NCBI GenBank assembly: GCA_902797125.1
Contig: CADBRS010000039.1
Span: 1-5,909, forward strand
DNA: 5,909 nt
DNA from: an uncultured Ruminococcus sp.
GTDB taxonomy: Bacteria; Bacillota; Clostridia; Oscillospirales; CAG-272
Direction: 5' to 3'
The position numbers and the translations under genes are program-made. Below are positions 1-5,909 of the stretch, in pieces (position 1 is the first letter of the stretch; every line of letters begins with the position of its first letter). The notes under the pieces are model-generated. The model was given only the letters and a program-made list of their open reading frames with translations. It was not told the origin of the DNA and searched no databases.

Positions 1-1
1 C

Positions 2-289
2 AAAGAACTGTATTCTTCTGTCGAAGGTCTAGAGGACATAACCGAACAACAGTATGCAGAAGCTGCGATCAGTTATTACGGCCTTTCCTCGACCGTGAAA
101 AAAACGCCCGGTGGGATGATCTATTTCGAATATGAATCTCTCACAGACAGTGGTACCATCCACTATTTTGCCTATATTCTCAAATCCGAAGATGCCTTCT
201 GGATGGTTCAATTTGGTCTGCGTGCCGAGAAGGTGGAAACTTATGCGTCACAGATTCAAACATGGGCAAGCACAATCCAGTTCGAGTAA
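2..289 (+). CDS. Hypothetical protein, C-terminal fragment (5' end outside window)
   Basis: The plus-strand frame is open from base 2 to a TAA stop at 287-289, giving the last 95 residues of a protein that begins before the window. A GTG at 95 could in principle be a start, but the frame is open and protein-like upstream of it, and no ribosome site precedes it, so I treat this as a truncated gene. The fragment alternates short aromatic-rich strands (MIYFEYES, TIHYFAYIL, AFWMVQFGL) and ends in a helix-like stretch with YASQIQTWASTIQFE at the C-terminus. This resembles the closing sheet and helix of small secreted or lipoprotein domains of PsbP/DcrB-like type common in Bacillota, but that is only a resemblance. 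No function can be assigned. Base composition (about 45% GC over the first 240 bases, counted by hand) is lower than in the pyr operon. The gene is convergent with pyrI and probably unrelated to it. Confidence 0.75.
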   Translation, partial: KELYSSVEGLEDITEQQYAEAAISYYGLSSTVKKTPGGMIYFEYESLTDSGTIHYFAYILKSEDAFWMVQFGLRAEKVETYASQIQTWASTIQFE

Positions 290-321
290 AATAATCCAAT
301 ACATCGATTTTTCCTGAAGAC

Positions 322-351
322 ACAAGAGCAGCCCGACCGGGCTGCTCTTGT
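322..351. terminator. Hairpin between convergent genes, probable bidirectional terminator
   Basis: A perfect 13 bp inverted repeat pairs 322-334 (ACAAGAGCAGCCC) with 339-351 (GGGCTGCTCTTGT) around a 4-base loop at 335-338. It lies 32 nt after the stop of the plus-strand gene and 10 nt after the pyrI stop on the minus strand, the right place to end both transcripts. The T-rich tails are short and interrupted on both sides: TCTGTTT follows on the plus strand, and GTCTTC follows on the minus strand. Termination in both directions is therefore inferred from position and stem strength rather than from a classic U-tract. Confidence 0.8.
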
Positions 352-361
352 CTGTTTGGGA

Positions 362-790
362 TCACAGATCCTCTTCCTTTGCTCTGCTTTCGCAGTAAAG
401 ACATCTGTAAACGCGGTTTTCTCTGTCCGTCAGATTGAAGATCTGAGGCAGTTCCTGTTCAGTCGAAGTGATACACCGTGGATTGCGGCAGCGAATGACT
501 CCCACCAGTTTTTCCGGCAATTCCATTCTTTTCTTTTCGACCAGTTCGCCGTTCTCGATGATATTGATCGTCACACCCGGATCCACATAACCGACAAGAT
601 CCAGATTGATTTTGATCGATGCGTCAATTTTGATGATGTCCTTGCGGGTCAGTTTCCTGCTTTGCGCATTCGTCACGATCGCGACCGGGCAGTCCAGGCT
701 GTCGAGCTGCAGCAGCCTGTATAATTTCATGCCCTTCCCCGCGGTGATATGATCTATCACGATCCCGTTTCGAATCGAATCAATGTTCAT
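362..790 (-). CDS. pyrI: Aspartate carbamoyltransferase regulatory subunit PyrI
   Basis: PyrI is the non-catalytic chain of class B (E. coli-type) aspartate transcarbamoylase. It joins PyrB trimers into the allosteric dodecamer and binds CTP/UTP (inhibition) and ATP (activation). The 142-residue protein has both expected domains. The N-terminal nucleotide-binding domain carries VIDHI (11-15) and RKDIIKID (49-56); D13, H14, K50 and K54 align with E. coli D19, H20, K56 and K60. The C-terminal zinc domain has four cysteines at 101, 106, 130 and 133 (CRNPRC and CLYC), the structural zinc site that contacts PyrB. The ATG overlaps the pyrB stop as ATGA, and GGGGGTGG (795-802) sits 4 nt upstream, which supports this start. 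It is the last gene of the operon and ends 10 nt before the terminator hairpin. The N-terminus is about six residues shorter than in E. coli. Confidence 0.96.
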   Translation of the reverse strand: MNIDSIRNGIVIDHITAGKGMKLYRLLQLDSLDCPVAIVTNAQSRKLTRKDIIKIDASIKINLDLVGYVDPGVTINIIENGELVEKKRMELPEKLVGVIRCRNPRCITSTEQELPQIFNLTDRENRVYRCLYCESRAKEEDL

Positions 791-1704
791 ACGTCCACCC
801 CCAATAGTTTCAGGATAAGCGCCATGCGCATGTATTTTCCGTACAGCACCTGCTTGAAGTAGCAGGCTCTCGGATCTTTGTCGATCGCGACCGAGATCTC
901 GTTGACCCTGGGCAGCGGATGAAGAATGGACAAATCGTTTTTGGCCGTCTTCAGTTTGTCCGGCGTCAAGATATAACTGTCTTTCAATCTCAGATAATCT
1001 TCCTCGTTGAAGAAGCGCTCCCGCTGTACCCTGGTCATATAAAGGATATCCAGTTCGGGCATGAATTCAAGAAGGTCTTTCGTTTCAACATAGGGGATTT
1101 TGTTTTTGTTGAGCACTTCTTTCTTCACATATCCCGGAAGTTTGAGTTCCTCCGGAGAGATCAGGATGACGCGGACGTCCGGATAGCGGGACATGGCGTT
1201 GATCAGGCTGTGCACTGTTCTGCCGAACTTCAGATCCCCGCAAAAACCGATGGTCAGACCGCCCAGGCGGCCTTTTTCTTTATGGATGGTTAGAAGATCC
1301 GCCAGCGTTTGGGTCGGATGATTGTGTCCACCGTCCCCCGCATTGATCACGGGAACCGTTGCGTGCATGGAAGCGACTCTGGGAGCCCCTTCTTTCGGAT
1401 GCCGCATCGCGATGATGTCCGCATAACTCGACACGACAGCTGCGGTATCCGCCACGCTCTCGCCCTTGGAAGCGGAAGAGGAAGCGGCGTCGGACATGGA
1501 AAGGACATGCCCTCCGAGTTCATACATGGCCGCTTCGAAACTGAGCCGGGTCCTTGTGGAAGGCTCGAAGAACAATGTGGCCAGCTTTTTCCTGTCGCAG
1601 GCATGCGCATATTTGTCCGGATCCGACATGATGTCCTCGGCAACTGCGATCAGTCCGTCGATCTCATCGACTGTCAAATCATTGATATCCAGCACGCTTC
1701 TCAT
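787..1704 (-). CDS. pyrB: Aspartate carbamoyltransferase catalytic subunit PyrB
   Basis: PyrB transfers the carbamoyl group from carbamoyl phosphate to L-aspartate, giving N-carbamoyl-L-aspartate, the first committed step of pyrimidine synthesis, in the cytoplasm. The 305-residue length is normal. The carbamoyl-phosphate site shows FFEPSTRTRLSFE (45-57; S49, T50, R51, T52) and the mobile loop with K80 in SSSASKGES, equivalent to E. coli K84. It is followed by RHP (R101), HNHPTQT (H129, Q132) and GDLKFGRT (R162). The aspartate domain has TRVQRER (R225, Q227) and HPLPRVNE (P263, L264). Every residue known to be catalytic in the family is present. The ATG overlaps the pyrE stop (ATGA), with GGAGG at 1712-1716, 7 nt upstream. 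The next gene is pyrI, also joined by a 4 nt overlap, so the two subunits should be translationally coupled. Ornithine transcarbamoylase is excluded by the DLKFGRT and TRVQ motifs and by the pyrI partner. Confidence 0.98.
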   Translation of the reverse strand: MRSVLDINDLTVDEIDGLIAVAEDIMSDPDKYAHACDRKKLATLFFEPSTRTRLSFEAAMYELGGHVLSMSDAASSSASKGESVADTAAVVSSYADIIAMRHPKEGAPRVASMHATVPVINAGDGGHNHPTQTLADLLTIHKEKGRLGGLTIGFCGDLKFGRTVHSLINAMSRYPDVRVILISPEELKLPGYVKKEVLNKNKIPYVETKDLLEFMPELDILYMTRVQRERFFNEEDYLRLKDSYILTPDKLKTAKNDLSILHPLPRVNEISVAIDKDPRACYFKQVLYGKYMRMALILKLLGVDV

Positions 1705-2357
1705 GATATGCCCTCCATCCAGGATTCGTCTGAGGGGTTGTTTCTGAATCTGATCAGACGGTCCACGTCTTTTTCGCGGATGTATCCGGTCTCTCCTGCC
1801 ACCCGTGCGATCGTATCGAAATCGGTCAGCGACACGTTTCGGACGTCAGCTGCCGCCAGTCTTTCCAGGCCTTTTTGCATCCCGTATGTGAAGATGGACG
1901 CGATCCCCAAAACCTGTGCCCCGGCCTCTCTCAGCACCTGCACTACTTCCAAAACGCTGCCGCCGGTCGAGATCAGGTCCTCTACGACAACGACTTTCTG
2001 ACCTTTGTCCAGCCGGCCTTCGATCTGGTTCTGTCTGCCGTGGTCTTTGGCGCCCGAACGGACGTAACCCATCGGCAAGCCGAGCAGATGTCCCGTGATC
2101 GCTGCGTGGGCGATGCCTGCCGTCGACGTACCCATCAGGACTTCGGCATCGGGATAACAGGTCCGGATCACTTCAGCCAGCCCTTCTTCCACATGTGTCC
2201 TTACAGCGGGGGCGGTCAGGGTCAGGCGGTTATCGCAGTAGACGGGGCTCTTGATACCGCTGGCCCATGTGAAGGGCTCGTCAGGCCTGAAGAAAACAGC
2301 CTTGATTGACAGAAGATCTTTTGCGATCTGTTCTTTCAAAATATTCAAATCCGACAT
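1701..2357 (-). CDS. pyrE: Orotate phosphoribosyltransferase PyrE
   Basis: PyrE condenses orotate with PRPP to give orotidine 5'-monophosphate and pyrophosphate, the fifth step of UMP synthesis. The 218-residue protein matches the usual Bacillota length. It shows SGIKSPVYCD near the N-terminus (33-42, orotate-side contacts), the flexible catalytic loop KDHGRQNQIEG (104-114), and the type I phosphoribosyltransferase PRPP motif VVVVEDLISTGGSV (122-135). I chose the ATG at 2357: the protein then begins MSDLNILKEQIAKDLL as family members do, and AAGGA (2369-2373) lies 11 nt upstream, a longer gap than at the other genes. A start further upstream at 2405 would add 16 unconserved residues inside pyrF. 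The gene starts 16 nt after the pyrF stop and ends in an ATGA overlap with pyrB. Confidence 0.97.
   Translation of the reverse strand: MSDLNILKEQIAKDLLSIKAVFFRPDEPFTWASGIKSPVYCDNRLTLTAPAVRTHVEEGLAEVIRTCYPDAEVLMGTSTAGIAHAAITGHLLGLPMGYVRSGAKDHGRQNQIEGRLDKGQKVVVVEDLISTGGSVLEVVQVLREAGAQVLGIASIFTYGMQKGLERLAAADVRNVSLTDFDTIARVAGETGYIREKDVDRLIRFRNNPSDESWMEGIS
1712..1716 (-). promoter_or_regulatory. Ribosome binding site of pyrB, inside pyrE
   Basis: The minus strand reads GGAGG, 7 nt before the pyrB ATG at 1704, within the last codons of pyrE. It supports the pyrB start and the ATGA stop/start overlap between the two genes. Confidence 0.75.
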
Positions 2358-2373
2358 GGTATATCGATTCCTT

Positions 2374-3072
2374 TCAATCCACAAAGTCGTTGACGCAGCG
2401 TTCATATGCCGCTACGGGATCAGCCGCGGCGGTGATCGGACGCCCCACAACGATATAATCAGAGCCTGCTTTTTTAGCGTCTGCAGGAGTCATGATCCTC
2501 TTCTGGTCGCCTGCGGAACCGTCCGCGAAACGGACGCCCGGCGTCACGGTCAGGAAGGAGGATCCGCAGTTTCCGTGCACGTCTTTCGCCTCCAAGGGCG
2601 AGCAGACCACGCCGTCCAGTCCTGCCTCTTTAGCCTTCCGGGCATAATGGGACACGACGTCCGCCATCGGCATTTTGATCAGCAGGTCGTTTTCAAGTGT
2701 TTCCTGGTCCGTGGATGTCAGCTGAGTCACGGCGATCAGCAAAGGACGTGTCCCGTCGGGACGGGTCAGACCTTCCAGTGCGCCACGCATCATGGCAGAT
2801 CCTCCGCCTGCGTGGACGTTGCACATGTCCACGTCCAGATTTCTGAGCACCATCATGGCTTTTTTGACCGTGTTCGGGATGTCGTGCAGTTTCAGATCCA
2901 GAAAGATCCTGTGTCCGCGGGCCTTGATCTCGCGGACGATGGACGGTCCTTCCGCATAGAACAGTTCCATCCCGATCTTGACAAACGGTTTTCTGCCCTT
3001 GAAGAGTGAGAGAAATGCAACTGTTTTTTCAGCGCTTTCAAAGTCGCAGGCAACGATCACGTCTTTTCCCAT
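2374..3072 (-). CDS. pyrF: Orotidine 5'-phosphate decarboxylase PyrF
   Basis: PyrF decarboxylates OMP to UMP, the last step of the pathway, without a cofactor. The 232-residue TIM-barrel enzyme belongs to the shorter, Bacillus/E. coli-like group. Visible active-site elements are ACDF with D10, FVKIG with K32, and the catalytic D-x-K-x-x-D in DLKLHD (D59, K61, D64) followed by IPNTV. The phosphate-binding C-terminal part has TPGVRF (177-182) and DYIVVGRPIT with R211. The ATG at 3072 lies inside the end of pyrD (16 nt overlap). GAGAGG (3082-3087) is 9 nt upstream, so the ribosome site is within pyrD coding sequence and translation is probably coupled. All catalytic residues are intact, and I see no alternative assignment. 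Confidence 0.98.
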   Translation of the reverse strand: MGKDVIVACDFESAEKTVAFLSLFKGRKPFVKIGMELFYAEGPSIVREIKARGHRIFLDLKLHDIPNTVKKAMMVLRNLDVDMCNVHAGGGSAMMRGALEGLTRPDGTRPLLIAVTQLTSTDQETLENDLLIKMPMADVVSHYARKAKEAGLDGVVCSPLEAKDVHGNCGSSFLTVTPGVRFADGSAGDQKRIMTPADAKKAGSDYIVVGRPITAAADPVAAYERCVNDFVD

Positions 3073-3983
3073 AATGAAAAACCTCTCGATAATTCGCTTA
3101 AGCTGCCGATCCCGTATTTGTCCATGGCCTCGGGCAGATCTTCGATGATCTTTTTGCAGGCGCAGGGATCGGTCAGATTGGCTGCGCCGACCTCGACAGC
3201 CGTCGCACCGGCCATCATCATTTCCAGAACGTCTTCGGCAGTCATGATGCCTCCCATGCCCACGACCGGGATCCGGACCGAGCGGCTCACGTCGCAGACC
3301 ATGCGCAGGGCAAGCGGAAAGATGCAGGGCCCGGACAGTCCGCCCGTATTGTTTTTCAAAACCGGCCGTCGGGTACGCAGATCGATCCGCATGCCCAGAA
3401 AAGTATTGATCAGGCTGATTCCGTCCGCCCCTCCCTGCTCACAGGCTTTCGCCATATCCGTGATGCTCGTGACGTTCGGAGACAGCTTGACGATCACCGG
3501 TTTATGCGTCACGGCCTTGACGGCTTTGGTCACCGCATAGGCGGACTCAGGAGACGTACCGAAACTCATTCCTCCCCCGTGTACGTTGGGACAGGAAATA
3601 TTGATCTCCAGAAAGGAGACGCACGGAACGGCGTCGAATTTTTTTGAAACATCGACGTATTCCTCGACCGAAAAGCCTGAAATGTTTGCCATGACGCCTT
3701 TCCGGTAGCATTTTTGCAATTTGGGGATCTCTTCCGAAATGACTTTATCCACGCCAGGATTCTGCAGCCCCACCGCATTGAGCATGCCCGAGGCGCATTC
3801 CGCGATGCGGGGCGTCGGGTTGCCGAAACGTGGATCCTTCGTAGTACCTTTTAATGAGATAGAACCCAAAATATTGATATCATACCATTCGGAGAACTCA
3901 TAACCGAAGCCGAATGTTCCGCTGGCAGGAATGACCGGGTTGTCCAGTTCGATCCCGCAAAGACTCACTCTTGTGTCTGCCAT
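3057..3983 (-). CDS. pyrD: Dihydroorotate dehydrogenase, NAD-linked class 1B catalytic subunit PyrD
   Basis: This FMN-containing TIM-barrel enzyme oxidises dihydroorotate to orotate. In class 1B it works as a PyrD2-PyrK2 complex that passes electrons to NAD+ through PyrK. The 308-residue length is typical. Key features are SLKGTT with K45, GLQNPG (72-77), and NISCPN (128-133) with C131 as the active-site base that marks class 1 enzymes (class 2 use serine). Others are VIVKLSPN with K166, INT (192-194), and the phosphate loops GGLSGP (214-219) and VGMGGIMTAED (241-251). The ATG at 3983 is preceded by a perfect AAGGAGG (3991-3997) at 7 nt spacing. The frame stays open to 4082, but that extra stretch has no family-like sequence. 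The gene overlaps the end of pyrK by 19 nt and pyrF by 16 nt. There is no N-terminal membrane helix, as expected for the soluble class 1B form. Confidence 0.97.
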   Translation of the reverse strand: MADTRVSLCGIELDNPVIPASGTFGFGYEFSEWYDINILGSISLKGTTKDPRFGNPTPRIAECASGMLNAVGLQNPGVDKVISEEIPKLQKCYRKGVMANISGFSVEEYVDVSKKFDAVPCVSFLEINISCPNVHGGGMSFGTSPESAYAVTKAVKAVTHKPVIVKLSPNVTSITDMAKACEQGGADGISLINTFLGMRIDLRTRRPVLKNNTGGLSGPCIFPLALRMVCDVSRSVRIPVVGMGGIMTAEDVLEMMMAGATAVEVGAANLTDPCACKKIIEDLPEAMDKYGIGSLSELSRGFSLWEKT

Positions 3984-4708
3984 ATGATCTCCTCCTTGGT
4001 AAGAACGGGACCTTCTCTGCAGATCCTCTTCGTTCCGGACACCGTTTTGCAGGAACAACCCATGCAGGCTCCGAAACCGCATCCCATCCTCTCTTCAAAA
4101 CTGAATTCACCCGAAGTGTTTGTGCAGCGGTAGACCGCCTTCAGCATAGGCATAGGCCCGCAGGTGTAGAAGAAAGAATAGTCCAGATCTTTCATGGCGT
4201 CTGTCACGAATCCGCGGATGCCGTACGAGCCGTCCACAGTAGTGACGAGCACTTGCGCTCCGAGCGCCTTGAATTCTTTTTCGTAAAATATTTCCGATTT
4301 GCTGTTAAAACCTAGAATAACCGTGACGTCCTTACCCGCCTCAAGCAATTTCTCGCAGAGGTAGTACAAGGGCGGGACACCGACGCCGCCTCCGATCAGA
4401 AGCGGACGGTCCGCAGCTTTGCTCAGATCATACCCGTGTCCGAGACCGCACAGAACGTCCAGTTGCTGCCCCCGGGTAAAGGAGGCCATCTGTTCGGTCC
4501 CGGAGCCCACGACTTTATAGATGAGCGTCAGGAGACCAGGTTCGGCATGACAGACCGAGATCGGTCTTCTCAGGAAATGACCGTCCAGCGCGATATTGAC
4601 GAACTGACCCGGTTCGGGCAGATCCTGCATGGAGCCCTGGAGTTTCATTTCGAAGACGCTTTCGGTCAGTCTTTCGTTTTTGATGATTTCAAATCTGACT
4701 TGTTCCAT
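3965..4708 (-). CDS. pyrK: Dihydroorotate dehydrogenase electron-transfer subunit PyrK
   Basis: PyrK is the FAD and 2Fe-2S partner of class 1B PyrD. Electrons pass from PyrD FMN through the iron-sulfur cluster and FAD to NAD+. The 247-residue protein has three parts. The first is a ferredoxin-reductase-like FAD barrel with RRPIS (47-51). The second is a nucleotide-binding domain with GGGVGVPPL (106-114) and TCGPMPML (182-189). The third is a C-terminal 2Fe-2S segment with C210, C215, C218 and C230 in the pattern C-x4-C-x2-C-x11-C, followed by REGPVL. An extra cysteine lies at 220. The start at 4708 gives a normal N-terminus. It falls 3 nt after the carB stop and I see no purine-rich ribosome site upstream, so translation probably depends on ribosomes finishing carB. 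The 3' end encodes the pyrD ribosome site within its last codons. Confidence 0.96.
   Translation of the reverse strand: MEQVRFEIIKNERLTESVFEMKLQGSMQDLPEPGQFVNIALDGHFLRRPISVCHAEPGLLTLIYKVVGSGTEQMASFTRGQQLDVLCGLGHGYDLSKAADRPLLIGGGVGVPPLYYLCEKLLEAGKDVTVILGFNSKSEIFYEKEFKALGAQVLVTTVDGSYGIRGFVTDAMKDLDYSFFYTCGPMPMLKAVYRCTNTSGEFSFEERMGCGFGACMGCSCKTVSGTKRICREGPVLTKEEIIWQTQE
3991..3997 (-). promoter_or_regulatory. Consensus ribosome binding site of pyrD, inside pyrK
   Basis: The minus strand reads AAGGAGG here, 7 nt before the pyrD ATG at 3983. It decides the pyrD start against the in-frame open sequence reaching 4082. The site lies within pyrK codons for KEE near that protein's C-terminus. It is the strongest ribosome site in the window, which fits a need for PyrD to be made at least as well as its partner PyrK. 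Confidence 0.85.
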
Positions 4709-4711
4709 GGT

Positions 4712-5909
4712 TTATCGCGCGTCGATCGTTGAGATCGTGATGACCGTTTCTTCCAGAACGTCGAGAAGCACGCGGACCGTATCCAAAGACGTGAACATGG
4801 TCACGTTGTTCTCCGTCGCGCATCTGCGGATCGCCGTTCCGTCATCCGAATGGACGCCGGACCGGATCGCTCTGGTGTTGATAACGTAGCTGACGTACCC
4901 TGCCCTGATCGACTCGAGGATCTCGTCGCTGCCTTCGGAGATCTTTCCCCTGACCCGAGTCCTGATCCCGTGTTCTTTCAAAAATCTCGCCGTACCGGCC
5001 GTCGCCTCGATGTTGAAGCCCATGTCATAGAACCTGCGGATCAGAGGCAGTGCCTCTTCCTTGTCGTCGTCTGCGATGGTAGCCAGCACCGTTCCGTAAT
5101 TCTGGAGGTGCATGCCCGATGCGATCATGGCTTTGTACATGGCACGGTGGAGTTTATCGTCATAACCGATGGCTTCACCCGTGGATTTCATTTCAGGAGA
5201 CAGATAGGCGTCCAGTCCCTTGATCTTATTGAAGGAGAAGACCGGCACTTTGACGTAGTAGCGTTTCTTCTCTTCGGGATAGATCCCGAAAATGCCCTGT
5301 TCCTTGAGCGATTTGCCCAGAATGACTTCCGTTGCGATATCTGCAAGCGAATAGCCGGTGGATTTGGAGAGGAACGGAACGGTCCGGGAGGAACGGGGAT
5401 TGACTTCGATGATGTATACGCGGTCCTCTTTGTCCACGATGAACTGGATATTGTAGAGGCCGACGATCCCGATACCGAGTCCCAACTTTTTGGCGTATTG
5501 CAGGATGATGCCCTTGACCTTGTCCGAAACGCTGACCGTGGGATAAACGCTGATCGAGTCGCCGGAATGGATGCCGGTCCGTTCGACCAGTTCCATGATG
5601 CCCGGGACGAAAACGTCGCAGCCGTCGCAGATGGCGTCGACTTCCACTTCGCGTCCTTCGATATAATGATCGACCAGGACCGGTTTGTCTTCATCCACTT
5701 CGACAGCCGTTTTCAGATAGCGGCGAAGCATTTTCTCGTCTGCCACGATCTCCATGGCCCGGCCGCCCAGTACGAAGCTGGGACGCACCAGCACGGGATA
5801 TCCGATCTCTTCCGCCGCCTTCACGCCGGCTTCGATGCTGGTCACGGCCTTTCCTTTGGGCTGGGGAATATCAAGGTCGATCAGTACCTGTTCGAAGGCA
5901 TCCCGGTTC
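4712..5909 (-). CDS. carB: Carbamoyl-phosphate synthase large subunit CarB, C-terminal part (5' end outside window)
   Basis: CarB uses bicarbonate, ammonia channelled from CarA-bound glutamine, and two ATP to make carbamoyl phosphate. The window carries the last 398 residues (codons read from 5908) of a protein normally near 1,070. They cover most of the second ATP-grasp half, where carbamate is phosphorylated, and the C-terminal MGS-like allosteric domain. Visible motifs, numbered within the fragment: IPQPKGKAVTS (14-24), VRPSFVLGGRAMEIV (41-55), HSGDSISVYP (114-123), and EVNPRSSRTVPF (168-179) with the metal- and ATP-binding Glu and Asn. The allosteric domain runs from about 271 to the end, with ATAGTARFL, VINTRAI and the Bacillota-like TSLDTV; binding of UMP as inhibitor and PRPP or similar as activator is inferred from the family. 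A GTG at 5845 is an internal codon, not the start. The TAA stop is 3 nt before pyrK. carA would be expected upstream, beyond the edge. Confidence 0.97.
   Translation of the reverse strand, partial: NRDAFEQVLIDLDIPQPKGKAVTSIEAGVKAAEEIGYPVLVRPSFVLGGRAMEIVADEKMLRRYLKTAVEVDEDKPVLVDHYIEGREVEVDAICDGCDVFVPGIMELVERTGIHSGDSISVYPTVSVSDKVKGIILQYAKKLGLGIGIVGLYNIQFIVDKEDRVYIIEVNPRSSRTVPFLSKSTGYSLADIATEVILGKSLKEQGIFGIYPEEKKRYYVKVPVFSFNKIKGLDAYLSPEMKSTGEAIGYDDKLHRAMYKAMIASGMHLQNYGTVLATIADDDKEEALPLIRRFYDMGFNIEATAGTARFLKEHGIRTRVRGKISEGSDEILESIRAGYVSYVINTRAIRSGVHSDDGTAIRRCATENNVTMFTSLDTVRVLLDVLEETVITISTIDAR

Noticed and set aside
95..289. GTG at 95 as the start of a complete 64-residue small protein
   Set aside because: The frame is open to the window edge with protein-like sequence upstream, and there is no ribosome site before the GTG (the preceding bases are pyrimidine-rich), so a truncated larger gene fits better.
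1309..2001. Long plus-strand open frame (230 codons) opposite pyrB and pyrE
   Set aside because: It lies fully antisense to two genes with intact catalytic motifs, has a low-complexity, Arg/Ser/Thr-rich product with no recognisable domain, and no ribosome site. It is a shadow of GC-rich coding sequence.
2358..2405. Upstream extension of pyrE by 16 residues
   Set aside because: It would overlap pyrF by 32 nt and adds no family-like sequence. The ATG at 2357 gives the standard PyrE N-terminus and has AAGGA upstream.
2251..3009. Long plus-strand open frame (252 codons) opposite pyrF
   Set aside because: It is antisense to pyrF across nearly its whole length. The product is His/Arg/Cys-rich without family features, as expected for a shadow frame.
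3984..4082. Upstream extension of pyrD by 33 residues
   Set aside because: The extension lies within pyrK, reads as a basic unconserved stretch, and the perfect AAGGAGG with 7 nt spacing selects the ATG at 3983.
5188..5694. Second minus-strand frame of 168 codons inside carB
   Set aside because: It is out of frame with clearly conserved CarB sequence, and its product is Ser/Arg-rich with no domain; a frame shadow.

Overview
The window holds the distal part of a de novo pyrimidine (UMP) biosynthesis operon. All of its genes are on the minus strand, so transcription runs from high to low coordinates: carB (C-terminal part only, cut by the right edge) > pyrK > pyrD > pyrF > pyrE > pyrB > pyrI. 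A small C-terminal fragment of an unrelated plus-strand gene lies at the left edge. It converges on pyrI, and a strong hairpin, probably a two-way terminator, sits between them.

The gene content points to a Clostridia-like member of the Bacillota (Firmicutes). The dihydroorotate dehydrogenase is the NAD-linked class 1B type with a PyrK partner, and the carB-pyrK-pyrD-pyrF-pyrE run matches the Bacillota pyr operon. AAGGAGG-type ribosome sites precede several genes. PyrI, the regulatory chain of aspartate transcarbamoylase, is absent from Bacillus but found in many clostridia. The operon is moderately GC-rich (mid-50s percent by eye). I would not name a genus.

Layout: 1-289, tail of an unrecognised plus-strand protein; 290-361, convergent intergenic with the hairpin; 362-790 pyrI; 787-1704 pyrB; 1701-2357 pyrE; 2374-3072 pyrF; 3057-3983 pyrD; 3965-4708 pyrK; 4712-5909 carB (3' part). 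Junctions are very tight: 3 nt between carB and pyrK, a 19 nt pyrK/pyrD overlap, a 16 nt pyrD/pyrF overlap, a 16 nt gap between pyrF and pyrE, and ATGA overlaps at pyrE/pyrB and pyrB/pyrI. No promoter or leader is visible; the operon's control region must lie beyond the right edge.

Together the genes supply carbamoyl phosphate synthesis (CarB), carbamoyl-aspartate formation (PyrB with regulatory PyrI), dihydroorotate oxidation (PyrD with PyrK), orotate phosphoribosylation (PyrE) and OMP decarboxylation (PyrF). Only dihydroorotase (PyrC) and the small subunit CarA are not seen, and they are expected upstream or elsewhere. All complete genes are full length with intact catalytic motifs. I see no mobile element, CRISPR array, RNA gene or novel system; the window is mostly ordinary core metabolism, and the findings below are modest.
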